This document shows positions 54,358 through 64,000 of a stretch of DNA of 64,000 nucleotides, piece after piece (position 1 is the stretch's first letter; the number at the start of each line of letters is the position of its first letter). The stretch is from assembly GCF_006738645.1 (NCBI RefSeq), contig NZ_AP019700.1:5178351-5242350 (forward strand). The letters are read 5' to 3'. This DNA is from Stella humosa (GTDB taxonomy: Bacteria > Pseudomonadota > Alphaproteobacteria > ATCC43930 > Allostellaceae). The translations under genes were made by a program, and so were the position numbers. The notes beneath the pieces were generated by a model. The model did no database searches and was not told where the DNA came from. It worked only from the letters and a program-made list of their open reading frames with translations.

Positions 54358-55484
54358 ACGGGCGTCTCCCCGGCCGGCCCATCGCCCGCCATCGCACGCC
54401 ACAGGGCAATGGCCTGTACCGTCTCGGCCACGTCATGGACGCGCAGGATCGAGGCGCCGCGCTCCAGCGCCCACAGGGCACCGGCGAGCGATCCGCCCAG
54501 GCGGTCGCGGGCGGCACCGCCCCCGGCCAGGCGCCCGATGAACCCCTTGCGCGACAGGCCGACCAGCAGCGGCACGCCGAGCTGCAGGTAGAGCGACAAC
54601 CCGCGCAGGATCGCCAGGTTGTGGGCGACCGTCTTGCCGAAGCCGATGCCGGGATCGACGGCAAACCGGTCGGCCGGCATGCCAAGTTCCTCCAGCGCGG
54701 CCAGGCGGCCGGCCAGATGGTCGTAGACGTCATGCAAGGCGGAGCGGTAGCGCGGATCGGCCTGCATCGTCCTCGGCTCGCCCTGTATGTGCATCAGCAC
54801 CGCCGGGGCGCCGGCCGCCCCCAGCGCGGACGGTGCCTCGGGGTCGCCCGCGAGGGCGGTCACGTCGTTGACGAGGATGGCACCCGCCGCCAGCGCCTCG
54901 CGCATGACGCGGGCATGGCGGGTGTCGATCGAGACCCGCACGCCCGCTGCCGCCAGCCGCCCAACCACCGGCAGGACACGTCGCAATTCCTCGGTCTCGT
55001 CCACCGGGGCGGCCCCCGGCCGTGTCGATTCGCCACCGACATCAACGATGGCGGCACCGGCGGCCGCCATGGCCAGCGCGGCATCGACCGCGGCGGCCGG
55101 ATCGTAGCGATCGCCGCCATCGGAAAAGCTGTCGGGGGTGACGTTGACGACGCCCATGACCGCGGGCAGGGCAAGCCCGGCCCAGGCGCGGCGGGGCGCG
55201 GATATCCGCTCCAGGGCGGCGATGATGCGCGGCCCGGCATCCGGCCGTGCGGCAGCCCAGCCGGCAACCGCATCCAGCCGCAAGGATCGGGCGGCTATGG
55301 TGCCGTCCAACCGCCGGACAGCCAGCTTGATCGCCATGAAAGCCCCGGGCCCGCCCGCCAGCGGCAATGCCTGGCCATCGGCGATCAGTTCGGCCGCCGC
55401 GGGACCGGCAACCCGCCCGATCGGCTGACAATAGAAAACCTGCCGCCCGTTTCCAGGCGGCAGGAGTTCATCGAGGACATTCAT
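54354..55484 (-). CDS. folP: Dihydropteroate synthase
   Basis: Condenses p-aminobenzoate with the pterin pyrophosphate in folate synthesis; target of sulfonamides. 376 residues. A 100-residue N-terminal extension precedes the TIM barrel, which shows NVTPDSFSDGG (about 114), DVGGESTRPGA (about 147), NDVTAL, HIQGEPRTMQ and the GLSRKGFIG phosphate/pterin loop (about 322). The ending overlaps the exoD start by 4 bases. Confidence 0.94.
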   Translation of the reverse strand: MNVLDELLPPGNGRQVFYCQPIGRVAGPAAAELIADGQALPLAGGPGAFMAIKLAVRRLDGTIAARSLRLDAVAGWAAARPDAGPRIIAALERISAPRRAWAGLALPAVMGVVNVTPDSFSDGGDRYDPAAAVDAALAMAAAGAAIVDVGGESTRPGAAPVDETEELRRVLPVVGRLAAAGVRVSIDTRHARVMREALAAGAILVNDVTALAGDPEAPSALGAAGAPAVLMHIQGEPRTMQADPRYRSALHDVYDHLAGRLAALEELGMPADRFAVDPGIGFGKTVAHNLAILRGLSLYLQLGVPLLVGLSRKGFIGRLAGGGAARDRLGGSLAGALWALERGASILRVHDVAETVQAIALWRAMAGDGPAGETPV

Positions 55485-55500
55485 GATCTGAGAACCGGGT

Positions 55501-55531
55501 CCGTCCTTCCGGGCATGGCCCGGAAGGACGG
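55501..55531 (-). terminator. Hairpin between ftsH and folP
   Basis: CCGTCCTTCCGGGC and GCCCGGAAGGACGG form a perfect 14-base stem around ATG. It likely separates ftsH from folP transcription. Confidence 0.55.
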
Positions 55532-55557
55532 CTCGGTATCGTTCACGGTCGCGCGGG

Positions 55558-57498
55558 TCAGGCGCCGGGCTGCGGTTCCGGCGTCATGCCGGGGGGCTCC
55601 ATCCGGCCGGTGTTGGGCACGGAGCCGGGGCGGCGCGGCGGCGGCTTGGGCTGGTCTTCCGGCGTGGTCGGCCGGACGATCGGCTGGCCGGCTATGAGCT
55701 GGCGGATCTCGTCGGCGCTCAGCGTCTCGTATTCCAGCAGGCCCTTGGCGATGGTGTGCAACTCGTCGATGTTCTCGGTCAGGATGCGTTTGGCCTCGGT
55801 CTCGCCGATCTCCACGAAGCGCCGGATTTCCTCGTCAATGATCCGGGCAGTGGCGTCCGAGACGTTCTTGCGCTGCGTCACCGAGTGGCCGAGGAACACC
55901 TCGTCCTCGTTCTCGGAATAGCGCAGCGGCCCCAGCTTGTCGCTGAAACCGAACTCCGTGACCATGCGACGGGCGAGGTTGGTCGCCTGGCGGATGTCGT
56001 CCGAAGCGCCGGTCGTGACGTTCTCCGGCCCGTAGATCAGCTCCTCGGCGACGCGGCCGCCGAACATCATGCAGATGCGCGCCGCCAGCTCCATCCGGGA
56101 ATAGCCGTAGCGGTCCTTCTCGGGCAGGCTCATGGTCACGCCCAACGCCCGGCCGCGGGGAATGATCGTCACCTTGTGCAGCGGGTCGTGGCCGGGCACG
56201 CGCAGCGAGACCAGGGCATGGCCCGCCTCGTGATAGGCCGTCGTCTCCTTCTCCTTCTCGCTCATCACCATGGACCGACGCTCGGAGCCCATCAGGACCT
56301 TGTCCTTGGCCTGCTCGAACTCGGTCATGGTGACGACGCGCTTGCCCTTGCGGGCCGCCAGCAGTGCCGCCTCGTTGACGAGGTTTGCAAGATCGGCACC
56401 CGAGAAGCCGGGCGTGCCACGGGCGATCACCCGGGCGTCGACGTCCGGCGCCAGCGGCACCTTGCGCATATGGACGCGCAGGATCTTCTCGCGACCGCTG
56501 ACGTCGGGGTTCGGCACCACGACCTGGCGGTCGAAGCGGCCCGGTCGCAGCAGGGCGGGATCGAGCACGTCCGGCCGGTTGGTGGCCGCGATCAGGATGA
56601 CGCCCTCGTTCGCCTCGAACCCGTCCATCTCGACCAGGAGCTGGTTCAAGGTCTGCTCGCGCTCGTCGTTGCCACCGCCCAGACCGGCACCGCGATGGCG
56701 GCCGACGGCGTCGATCTCATCGATGAAGATGATGCAGGGCGCGTTCTTCTTGCCCTGCTCGAACATGTCGCGCACGCGGCTGGCGCCGACGCCCACGAAC
56801 ATCTCGACGAAGTCGGAGCCCGAGATGGTGAAGAACGGCACGTTCGCCTCACCCGCGATGGCGCGGGCCAGCAGCGTCTTGCCAGTACCGGGCGGGCCGA
56901 CCAGCAGCACACCCTTGGGGATGCGGCCGCCCAGGCGCTGGAACTTCTGCGGGTCGCGCAGATACTCGACGATCTCTTCCAGTTCCTGCTTGGCCTCGTC
57001 GATGCCGGCCACGTCGTCGAACGTCACCCGGCCGACCTTCTCGGTCAGCAGGCGCGCGCGGGACTTGCCGAAGCCCATGGCCCGGCCGCCGCCCGACTGC
57101 ATCTGGCGCATGAAGAATATCCACACGCCGATCAGCAGCAGCATGGGGAACCACTGGATCAGGACATAGAGCAGCGACGGCGAGCCCGAATCCTCCGGCG
57201 ACGCGGCCACGCGCACATTGTGCTGCGTCAGCTTGGTCACGAGGTTGGCGTCACGCGGCGCATAGGTCGTGAAGGCGCGTCCATCGCTGAAATGGCCCGA
57301 CAGCGTGCTGCCGCCGCCACCCGCGGTCTGGATCGTCACGTCGGCGACGCGGCCGTTCGTCACTTCGTTGAGGAAGTCGGAATAGGCGAGGCTCGCCTGC
57401 GGACTGCGCGTGGTCGACCCCTGGAAGAGGTTGAACAGCGCCACGAGCAACAGCCCGATAATGACCCAGAGAGCGAGATTCTTGCCGAAATTGTTCAC
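55558..57498 (-). CDS. ftsH: ATP-dependent zinc metalloprotease FtsH
   Basis: A membrane-bound AAA+ protease that degrades misfolded and regulatory proteins. 646 residues: two N-terminal spans ([19 protein letters not shown] and [20 protein letters not shown]), P-loop [10 protein letters not shown] (about 198), second region of homology [18 protein letters not shown], and the zinc motif YHEAGHAL (about 424). GTG start at 57498 with AAGGG upstream; the [10 protein letters not shown] opening is standard. Clear single gene between tilS and a terminator. Confidence 0.97.
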   Translation of the reverse strand: MNNFGKNLALWVIIGLLLVALFNLFQGSTTRSPQASLAYSDFLNEVTNGRVADVTIQTAGGGGSTLSGHFSDGRAFTTYAPRDANLVTKLTQHNVRVAASPEDSGSPSLLYVLIQWFPMLLLIGVWIFFMRQMQSGGGRAMGFGKSRARLLTEKVGRVTFDDVAGIDEAKQELEEIVEYLRDPQKFQRLGGRIPKGVLLVGPPGTGKTLLARAIAGEANVPFFTISGSDFVEMFVGVGASRVRDMFEQGKKNAPCIIFIDEIDAVGRHRGAGLGGGNDEREQTLNQLLVEMDGFEANEGVILIAATNRPDVLDPALLRPGRFDRQVVVPNPDVSGREKILRVHMRKVPLAPDVDARVIARGTPGFSGADLANLVNEAALLAARKGKRVVTMTEFEQAKDKVLMGSERRSMVMSEKEKETTAYHEAGHALVSLRVPGHDPLHKVTIIPRGRALGVTMSLPEKDRYGYSRMELAARICMMFGGRVAEELIYGPENVTTGASDDIRQATNLARRMVTEFGFSDKLGPLRYSENEDEVFLGHSVTQRKNVSDATARIIDEEIRRFVEIGETEAKRILTENIDELHTIAKGLLEYETLSADEIRQLIAGQPIVRPTTPEDQPKPPPRRPGSVPNTGRMEPPGMTPEPQPGA

Positions 57499-57618
57499 GT
57501 TCGGGGCCCTTCCCCTCCGCATCCGGAGCGTCCGCGACGTCGCCGCTGAAGACCCCGAGCCATCCAGAAGCCGGTTAGTGCTGAACCGACCCTTCTCACA
57601 AATAATGCGACGTTCCCA

Positions 57619-58944
57619 TTAAACAACTGCGAACGGTCCCCCTGCAAGCGCGCGACGCGGTCTAAATACCGCATCGCCCGGCCCATGTCCCGTCCGTGAC
57701 CAGCCTGCGGTCGGCACGGCCAGCAGCCGATCGCCTGACCAGAGTGCGGGCAAGGTCGGCCGGGCCGGGCCCGGAACCCCCGAGATCGCGCCTGAATCCG
57801 GTCGCGCGATGCCCAATGGGGACACCCGGCAAGAGATTGGGACGCCGGGCGGAACCGCAATGGTGAAACGGCTGTCCCAGCGCACAATTCCCCCGCTGGT
57901 CGCCTGGACATCGGGGCCGATTGCCGCCGGCTCGCGGCAGACCAGGATGCGGCCGCGCCAGGGCAGGATGCGGCAGCCGGCCAGGGTTGCCCCGGGCATG
58001 CCGCGCGACCATCCCCGACTGGCATCCGCCAGCCGCGCCACCGCCTCACCGCGAGGACCATAGGGACCGGCACTGCCGATCATGCGCAGCAGATTCGCCA
58101 GCAGGGCTAGCCCGACATTGGATGGCAACCGAGCCATCCCGGCCCCGTCGAGCAGCGCATACCCTTCGGGCGCCACCCAGACCAGTTCGGCCGCCGCCGC
58201 CGCCAGGGCATGCTCGGCCTCGCCCCGTGCCGCGGCGGCCTTGCCGGCACGCGCCAACAGTTCGTCGGCATCCACCCCGTCCTGGCGCAGACGGACGCGC
58301 TGGTAGCGGCGGTCGGCGTTGCTGGGGTCGGTGATCGATGGCTGTCCACGGGCGCGGACGGTCGCCGCCAGTTGGTCTCGCGGCACGTCGAGGAGCGGGC
58401 GCAGCAGCCGCGGCCCGGCCGTCTCGCGCTGCCCTGCCATGCCGGCCAGCCCGCCGTCGCCGCTGCCCGCGGCCAGCCGCAGGGCCACCGTCTCGGCCTG
58501 GTCGTCGCGATGATGAGCCAGCAGCAGGTGGAGGATGCCTTCGGCGCTGCAGGCGGCGACGAGCAATTCGTAGCGGATGTGCCGCGCCGTCTCCTGGATG
58601 CGGGAGGCGGGCCTGGCCCCTTGATGGCGGAGCGTCCGGTGCTCGATCCCGATGGCGCCGAGCCAGCGTCCCACCATGGCGGCCTCGGTCGCGGCCTCGG
58701 GACGCAGCGCATGGTCGACCGTCAAGGCGAGGACGGCGCCGTCCCGCGCCCGGGCCCAATCGTCGGCCAGCAGGGCAAGTGCCATGCTGTCCGGCCCGCC
58801 GGATACCGCCACCGCCAGGCGGGGTGCCGGCTCGAACGGCCCGAGGCGGGCCATGGCGGCGGCGAAGATGGCCGGGCAGAGCGGCCCGGCCACGCCACCG
58901 CGATCGGTATCAGCAGCCGAGGCGCTGACGCTCGCGCTTGCCAC
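57619..58944 (-). CDS. tilS: tRNA(Ile)-lysidine synthase
   Basis: Makes lysidine at position 34 of the CAU-anticodon isoleucine tRNA. 441 residues. The PP-loop AVSGGPDSMALALL (about 45-58) and the LLLAHHRDDQAETVALRLAAG stretch (about 136) are standard; the C-terminal TilS domain is partly recognisable and Gly/Ala-rich. The GTG at 58944 overlaps the end of cpoB by 35 bases. Confidence 0.92.
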   Translation of the reverse strand: MASASVSASAADTDRGGVAGPLCPAIFAAAMARLGPFEPAPRLAVAVSGGPDSMALALLADDWARARDGAVLALTVDHALRPEAATEAAMVGRWLGAIGIEHRTLRHQGARPASRIQETARHIRYELLVAACSAEGILHLLLAHHRDDQAETVALRLAAGSGDGGLAGMAGQRETAGPRLLRPLLDVPRDQLAATVRARGQPSITDPSNADRRYQRVRLRQDGVDADELLARAGKAAAARGEAEHALAAAAAELVWVAPEGYALLDGAGMARLPSNVGLALLANLLRMIGSAGPYGPRGEAVARLADASRGWSRGMPGATLAGCRILPWRGRILVCREPAAIGPDVQATSGGIVRWDSRFTIAVPPGVPISCRVSPLGIARPDSGAISGVPGPARPTLPALWSGDRLLAVPTAGWSRTGHGPGDAVFRPRRALAGGPFAVV

Positions 58945-59865
58945 GGTCCTTCACGTTCGCGGGCGCATCGGCCGCCTGATCAAGCCGCCCCAGCGCCGCG
59001 CAGGCCTCCGGCTTGCGGTTGAGCTGGGCCAGCGACATGCCGAGCTTCAGCAGATTGTCCGGCGACTTCGCGTTCTTGGGATAGCGCTGAAAGCCCTCGC
59101 CGAAGGCAATCGCGGCGTTCTGGTAGTCCTGGCGGACATAGTAGGTCTCGCCCAGCCAGTACTGCGCATTGCCAGCCAGGTTGTCGTTCGGATGCTGGCG
59201 CAGGAAGCCCTTGAGCGCCCGCTCGGCGCCGTCATAGTCGGCCCGTGCCAGCAACGCGAAGGCCTGGTCGTACTGCTGCTGCGGCGCGCCGGCCGGCAGG
59301 GTCGCTTCGGGCTGCGGCGCGCGCGGGGCGGCGGCCGTCTGTTCCTGCGGCGGTCTCGGGGTTGGCGGCGGCGGCGCTGCCGAGGGGCGGACGGTCGTCG
59401 TGCCAGGGCCGGGCGGCGCGATCACGCGGGCCTGGCCGGGCGGCGGTGGCTCGGTCGTGCGGCCGTCGCGAATGGGCGGCGGGCGGCGCGCGGCGGCTCC
59501 GGCGGGGCGCGGGGCGGTTCGGCTGCAGCCCGCGGGGCCTCGCCCTGGGCCGGCTCGGCGCTGCGGCCGCCGCGCTCCAGCTCCGTCAGGCGGAACTCGG
59601 TGTCACGCTGCGCACGCTCCTGGCCCTGGCGCACCTGGTTGATCTGGTGGGTCAGCTCTTCAAGGCGGCCGGTCAGCTGGCGGATCTGGTCCTCAAGCTG
59701 GTTGAGGCGCATCTCCTGCTGCGCGTAGGCGGCAGAGGGGCCGGCGGAAGGCTGCTGCTGGTATTGCGGCGCATAGGGGGAAGTCTGCGCCAGCGACGCC
59801 TGGAGCAGGGCGGACGAGACGAGCGATGCCGCCGCCAGGGCTGCGACGATCCGGGGACGCGGCAT
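58910..59865 (-). CDS. cpoB: Cell division coordinator CpoB/YbgF (apparent frameshift)
   Basis: Periplasmic partner of the Tol-Pal system. The first part, from the ATG at 59865, has a signal peptide (MPRPRIVAALAAASLVSSALL), a Gln-rich coiled coil (MRLNQLEDQIRQLTGRLEELT) for trimerisation and a Pro-rich linker. The second part, in another frame, contains three TPR units (YDQAFALLARADYDGAERAL, GNAQYWLGETYYVRQDY, NLLKLGMSLAQL) at the C-terminus. One base seems missing in the G/C-rich linker around 59473-59515, where the frame continues as RPPPIRDGRTTEPPPP. Confidence 0.85.
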
Positions 59866-59931
59866 GATCGCGGCTCCTCTCCTGTTGGTGGAACGTGCTG
59901 GCTGTCGGGACGGACCCGATCCGTGGACGAT

Positions 59932-59970
59932 ACGGGCCGGTCGACGCGGGTTAACGCGCGACCGGCCCGT
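59932..59970 (-). terminator. Terminator after pal
   Basis: ACGGGCCGGTCG and CGACCGGCCCGT form a perfect 12-base stem around a partly paired loop, between pal and cpoB. Confidence 0.55.
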
Positions 59971-59998
59971 TCGGCTCCACCGAAGAAACAGGCCGGCG

Positions 59999-60538
59999 TC
60001 AGTTCACGACGGTGACGGCTCGCCGGTTCTGGGCATAGGCCGCGTCGTTCGAGCCGACGACCGCCGGACGCTCCTTGCCAAAGCTGGTCGTCGACAGGCG
60101 GCCGGCGGGGATGCCGAGGGCCACCATGTAGTTGCGCACGGCAACCGCGCGACGCTCAGCCAGGGCGAGGTTGTACTCACGCGTGCCGCGCTCGTCGGCA
60201 TGGCCTTCGACCACGATCCGCGTGTTGGGATAGCGGCGGAGCCATTCGGCCTGGCGGCCGACCGTCTCCCGCGCCTCGGCATTGAGGTCGGAGCGATCGG
60301 TGTCGAAGAACACCCGGTCGCCGACATTCACTTCCAGGTCGCGCTGCGAGCCGGGAACGGCGTCGCCGGCACCCAGGCCCTGCGACGAAACGCCCGACTG
60401 GCTGCCAAGGCCGGTCGAATCGATGCCCGTCGTCGACGTCGCGGCGGAACCGTCCGCCGTGGTCGACACCTCCGGCGTGCTTTCGCAGGCTGCCACCAGC
60501 AGGACGGCGGCAACCAGGCTCAAAATCTTCATGCGCAT
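59999..60538 (-). CDS. pal: Peptidoglycan-associated lipoprotein Pal
   Basis: Anchors the outer membrane to peptidoglycan and binds TolB. 179 residues. The lipobox is in AVLLVAAC (Cys18), followed by a Ser/Thr/Gly-rich linker and the OmpA-like domain (VFFDTDRSDLNAEA at about 87; VVEGHADERGTREYNLALAERRA with the diaminopimelate-binding Asp/Arg). AAGGAG lies 9 bases before the ATG at 60538. Confidence 0.96.
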   Translation of the reverse strand: MRMKILSLVAAVLLVAACESTPEVSTTADGSAATSTTGIDSTGLGSQSGVSSQGLGAGDAVPGSQRDLEVNVGDRVFFDTDRSDLNAEARETVGRQAEWLRRYPNTRIVVEGHADERGTREYNLALAERRAVAVRNYMVALGIPAGRLSTTSFGKERPAVVGSNDAAYAQNRRAVTVVN

Positions 60539-60683
60539 GCGCTGTTTCTCCTTCGGCATGAGCTGGGGTTGGTCATGATATTGGTCCGCAGCGCCCGTCC
60601 AGGTGGGCATCGCGCCCGAGAATTGAGCCGATTCCACAAGAAATCGCGGTCTTCCTGCTGGTCACCACGATATCTAGACAAGG

Positions 60684-62048
60684 TCAAGGAATCAAGGGCG
60701 ACCAGGCCGGATCCGAGGCGTCCTGGGGCGTCAGCACCTCACGCTCGTTGAACCCGGACAGGTCGATCGAGAACAGTTTGGTTCCGCCGCCGCGGCCGCC
60801 GCGGTCGGTCGACTGCTGGCGGAAGAACATCAGCACGCGGCCGTTAGGCGCCCAGGTCGGGCTTTCGACGAGGAAGCCGTCGGTGATGATGCGCTCGCCC
60901 GAGCCATCCGGCCGCATGACGCCGATCGAGAACTTGCCGCCCTCCATCTTGGTGAAGGCGATCAGATCGCCACGCGGCGACCAGGCCGGCGTTGCGTAGC
61001 GGCCGGCGCCGAAGCTGATCCGGCGCACGCCCGACCCGTCCGCGCCCATGACGTAGAGCTGCTGGGCGCCGCCGCGGTCGGAGTTGAAGACGATTTCACG
61101 CCCCGTCGGCGAATAGCTGGGCGAGGTGTCGATCGCCGGATGGTTGGTCAGCCGCTGCATGGCGCGGCTGCGCAGGTCCATTGTGTAGATCTCGGTATTG
61201 CCGTCCGACGACATGCTCATGATGACCTTGTTGCCGTCGGGCGAGAAGCGCGGGGCAAAGGTCATGCCGGGGAAGTCGCCGATCGCCTCGCGGCGGCCGG
61301 TGTCGATGTTCAGCACATAGACCCGCGGCTGGCGGTCGCCGAAGGTCATGTAGGTGATCTCCTGCGCCGTGGGCGAGAAGCGCGGCGTCATCACCAGGCT
61401 GCTGCCGTCGGTCAGGAAGCGATGGTTGAAGCCGTCCTGGTCCATGATGGCCAGGCGCTTGACGCGCTGGTTGGCCGGCCCCGACTCCGCGACATAGACG
61501 ATACGGGTGTCGAAATAGCCGTCCTCGCCGGTGATGCGCTTGTAGATGGCGTCGGCCACGATATGGGCGATGCGGCGCCAGTTGGCGGGCTGGGTGAAAT
61601 AGGCCAAGCCCGTCATCTGCTGCTCGGCGAAGACGTCCCACAGCCGGAATTCGACCTTCAGCCGCCCATCGGGCATGCGCTCGATGGCGCCGGTCACCAG
61701 CGCCTGGGCGTTGATGACGCGCCAGTCCTGGAAGCGCGGCGTGCCGCGCAGCGCCTGCGGATCCTGCAGGAAGGAGCGCTGGTCGAGGAGCTTGAAGAAG
61801 CCCGAGCGCTCCAGGTCGGCGGCCACGACGGCCGCGATCTCGCCGCCGGTCGCGGCCTCCGGGCCGGAGCCCGAGAAGCGCGGGACGGCGATCGGCATGG
61901 GCTGCACCCGGCCGCGCGTGATGTCGATGCGCAGCTCGGCCTCGGCCGTGCCCGGAAGCGTCACCGCCGCGCCCAGCGCGATCACGGCGATCGCGGCGGC
62001 GCGCAGCAGGGAGGACAGCGGGCGAAGAAGGGTGACGACGTGCCTCAT
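60684..62048 (-). CDS. tolB: Tol-Pal system protein TolB
   Basis: Periplasmic beta-propeller that links Pal and TolA. 454 residues. Signal peptide [20 protein letters not shown]... ending at about residue 38 (GTAEA|ELRI). The N-terminal two-layer domain ([12 protein letters not shown]) is followed by six WD-like repeats such as [29 protein letters not shown] and [15 protein letters not shown]. The ATG overlaps the TGA of tolA. Confidence 0.97.
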   Translation of the reverse strand: MRHVVTLLRPLSSLLRAAAIAVIALGAAVTLPGTAEAELRIDITRGRVQPMPIAVPRFSGSGPEAATGGEIAAVVAADLERSGFFKLLDQRSFLQDPQALRGTPRFQDWRVINAQALVTGAIERMPDGRLKVEFRLWDVFAEQQMTGLAYFTQPANWRRIAHIVADAIYKRITGEDGYFDTRIVYVAESGPANQRVKRLAIMDQDGFNHRFLTDGSSLVMTPRFSPTAQEITYMTFGDRQPRVYVLNIDTGRREAIGDFPGMTFAPRFSPDGNKVIMSMSSDGNTEIYTMDLRSRAMQRLTNHPAIDTSPSYSPTGREIVFNSDRGGAQQLYVMGADGSGVRRISFGAGRYATPAWSPRGDLIAFTKMEGGKFSIGVMRPDGSGERIITDGFLVESPTWAPNGRVLMFFRQQSTDRGGRGGGTKLFSIDLSGFNEREVLTPQDASDPAWSPLIP

Positions 62049-63330
62049 GTCCCGAAATCCTTCGGACTGAAGATGAAGGTGAACGACTTCCATTGGTCGT
62101 ACTTGTCGCGCGGAAGCCGCAGCGGGCTGCATTCCGGATTGAGGATCGCCCGCCGGGCGCTCTCGGCGACCGACCGGAACTGCGGATCGGACTGGCCGCG
62201 GCCGGTGTCCAGGATGCGGGCCTCGCGCACGGTGGCGTCGGGGTTCATCTGGACGCGAATCTCGACCACGATCTGCTGCACCTCCTTGCCGCCGCCGACG
62301 AAGCTCCAGCAGCGCTCGATCTGCTGGCGCACCCCGTCCATCTCGCTCGACGTCAGGGTCTGCGACAGCGACGGCGCCGACTGCGGTGCTGCGGCGGCCA
62401 CCTGCGGCCGCGGCGGCGCGGGGGGCGTCGGCCGCGGCTCGGCCCGCGACGGCGTGGGCGTCGGCCGCAGGTTGTTCAGGATCGCGTTGACGTCGAAATC
62501 CTGCGCCGGCTTGGCGTCCTTCTTGGGCTCGGCCTTGGCTTCGGCCTTGGAGTCGGGACGCGTGTCCTTCTTCGGCTCCGGCTTGGCGTCGGCCTTGGCG
62601 TCCTTCCTGGGCTCTGGCTTCGCCTCGGGCTTGGCCGCGACCTGCGTCTTGGCCGGCTCCGGCTTCGGCGGTTCCGGCTTGGGCGGCTCCACCTTCGCAG
62701 GCTTCGGCGGCTCCGGCTTCGGGGGCTCGGGCTTGGGCGGCTCGGGCTTCTTCGGCGGCTCCGGCTTGGGCGGCTTCGGCGGTTCGGGCTTCGGCGGCTC
62801 CGGCTTGACGGGTTCGGGCTTGGGCGGCTCGGGCTTCACCGGCTGCGGCTTGGCTGCGGGCGCACAGCCGGCTCCGGCGGCGCCGGGGCGGCTTCGGCGG
62901 TTCCGGCTTGGGCGGTTCCGGCTTCGGGGCTCGGGCTTGGGCGGCGGAGGCGGCTTGGGCGGTTCCGGCTTGTGCTGGGGCGGCGGCGGCGGTTCCGGCT
63001 TGGCAGGCTCGGGCTTCGGCGCCGGCGGCTTGGGCGGCGGCGGGGTGGCGGCGCAGGCGGGGCGGTGGGGCCGGCTCGGGCTTGGGGGCTCCGGCTTCGG
63101 GGTTCGGGCGTCGGCGCCTCGGCGCGCAGCGGCTCGGCCTTCGGCAGGGGGCGCGGCGGCGGACGCAGCGTCTGCGTCGGCGCGGCCGCGCGCTCGGCCA
63201 CCGTCACCATCTCGAACACAACGGGGGTGTCCTCGCGCGGTTCCGGCTTGAAGAGTTCCGGCAGCCCCACCAGCACCAGCACGATGATGCCGGCATGGAG
63301 GATGGCCGATCCGATCAGGCCGCGCTTCAT
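62045..63330 (-). CDS. tolA: Tol-Pal system protein TolA (apparent multiple frameshifts)
   Basis: Bridges the inner and outer membranes with TolQR. The first part, from the ATG at 63330, has the anchor [23 protein letters not shown] and then drifts into Arg/Ser-rich sequence, which is the wrong frame. The second part, in another frame, is a Lys-Pro-Glu repeat stalk (PKPEPPKPE), an Ala/Lys-rich helical stretch and the C-terminal TolA/TonB domain with [11 protein letters not shown] and [15 protein letters not shown] (residues approximate). Between 62850 and 63110 several single-base losses in C/G runs are needed to join them. Confidence 0.85.
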
Positions 63331-63370
63331 TCCCGTCTTTCCGTCTTCCTGGCTCGCCCTGCGGCGCGGC

Positions 63371-63841
63371 CTAGCGCTGGCGGCCGCGCCGCACCGGCTC
63401 GTCGGGCGCGGCCTGCGGCAGTTCGGCGATCAGGGCGACACGGGCGAATCCGGCGGCGTTCAACGCGCCCATCACCTCCATCACCCGGCCATAGACGATG
63501 TTGCGGTCGCCACGCACGAAGACCCGCGCCTGGCGATCGTTCTCGGTGATGGCGACCAGCCGGGCGACGAGGTTGTCCAGCGTCGTCTCCCCTTCCTGGA
63601 GATAGATCTTGCCCTGGGCGGTGATCGAGACGGTGATCGGCTCCTTCTGCTCGCTGATCGTCGGCGCCGATGCCTTGGGCAGGTCGACGGGAACGCCCAC
63701 GGTCAGCAGCGGGGCCGTGACCATGAAGACGATGAGCAGCACCAGCATGACGTCGACGAACGGCGTCACGTTGATTTCGGACATGGCGACGTAGCGGCGT
63801 CCGCCGCGCCCGCCACCGCGCTTGAGGACGGCACCGGCCAT
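63371..63841 (-). CDS. tolR: Biopolymer transport protein TolR (ExbD family)
   Basis: 156 residues. A short cytoplasmic N-terminus (YVAMSEINVTPFVDVMLVLLIVFMVTAPLL) contains the single transmembrane helix with the conserved Asp of the proton path. The periplasmic ExbD domain (ITVSITAQGKIYLQEGETT) follows. The ATG at 63841 lies 4 bases after the tolQ stop. Forms the motor with TolQ. Confidence 0.95.
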   Translation of the reverse strand: MAGAVLKRGGGRGGRRYVAMSEINVTPFVDVMLVLLIVFMVTAPLLTVGVPVDLPKASAPTISEQKEPITVSITAQGKIYLQEGETTLDNLVARLVAITENDRQARVFVRGDRNIVYGRVMEVMGALNAAGFARVALIAELPQAAPDEPVRRGRQR

Positions 63842-63845
63842 CGGA

Positions 63846-64000
63846 TCAGACCTTCTCGTCCATCTGGCGGGACAGGATGGCCGAGAACTCGCTGGTGAAG
63901 GCGTCCAGGCGCCCGCCATAGCGCCCGATCTCGGTCGACAGCTTGTTGTAGGCGATGACGGCCGGGATCGCCGCGACCAGGCCCAGCGCCGTGGCGAACA
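63846..64000 (-). CDS. tolQ: Tol-Pal system protein TolQ, N-terminus beyond window
   Basis: The visible 51 residues (IAYNKLSTEIGRYGGRLDAF, then SEFSAILSRQMDEKV) match the C-terminus of TolQ. The upstream ALGLVAAIPAVIAYN is the last membrane-helix region of the ExbB/TolQ family. TolQ pairs with TolR to power the system. The rest is past the right edge. Confidence 0.88.
   Translation of the reverse strand, partial: FATALGLVAAIPAVIAYNKLSTEIGRYGGRLDAFTSEFSAILSRQMDEKV

Noticed and set aside
62093..63898. Plus-strand Gly/Ser/Leu-rich frames across tolA and tolR
   Set aside because: They mirror the Lys-Pro-Glu stalk on the opposite strand and have no start context or known domain.

Overview
The window is high-GC chromosomal DNA of a free-living alphaproteobacterium. 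The gene orders ffh-rpsP-rimM-trmD-rplS-leuCDB, pheA/hisC/tyrA beside gloB and metX, tolQRAB-pal-cpoB-tilS-ftsH-folP-glmM and phaR/phaC/phaA/phaB all point to a Rhodospirillales-like lineage. I saw no rRNA, tRNA, CRISPR array, phage or insertion sequence. Coding density is very high; the longest gene-free stretch is about 303 bases (4965-5267).

Layout. 1-5000: partial glycosyltransferase, class II ribonucleotide reductase, MFS transporter, XRE regulator. 5268-8862: ketopantoate-reductase-type dehydrogenase coupled to an acyl-CoA ligase, and a DMT exporter. 8893-13271: polyhydroxyalkanoate locus (phaR, a small coiled-coil protein overlapping an atypical PhaC-like protein, phaA, phaB). 13321-17908: DMT transporter, cupin, glutathione S-transferase, gloB, a secreted nonapeptide-repeat protein, a methyltransferase. 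17920-22234: a metX relic, then chorismate mutase, hisC and two nearly identical tandem tyrA genes. 22346-25590: HU, a DUF2125 protein, gamma-glutamylcyclotransferase, a secreted hydrolase. 25612-32640: the leu and ffh/ribosomal operons. 32939-41007: a catabolic island (NIPSNAP protein, P1 peptidase, ACAD-fold enzyme, ThDP enzyme, CoA-transferase, beta-hydroxyacid dehydrogenase, tartrate/malate-type dehydrogenase). 41231-43799: two paralogous RTX beta-roll proteins. 43974-51816: creD, a lipoprotein, phzF, a trans-sulfuration enzyme, pdxJ, a DUF1127/MocR divergent pair, thiD. 51816-64000: glmM, tatA, exoD, folP, ftsH, tilS and the Tol-Pal system running off the right edge.

How the genes work together. 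phaA and phaB make 3-hydroxybutyryl-CoA and phaR is the storage regulator; the PhaC-like protein with its small overlapping partner would be the polymerising step. Chorismate mutase, HisC and TyrA form an aromatic amino acid branch. LeuCDB is leucine synthesis. TolQRAB, Pal and CpoB are the envelope-constriction machine. The 34.7-41 kb island carries an acyl-CoA-dehydrogenase-fold enzyme lacking both usual catalytic glutamates and having Gln246 and Arg85, a pattern I associate with 3-sulfinopropanoyl-CoA desulfinase; a CoA-transferase lies nearby, so an organosulfur or unusual-acid catabolic role is a testable hypothesis.

Caveat. glmM, cpoB, tolA and the CoA-transferase gene each appear frameshifted by single-base losses in G/C-rich stretches. 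Because glmM is normally essential, consensus-sequence error is the simplest explanation, and these genes are probably intact in the organism.
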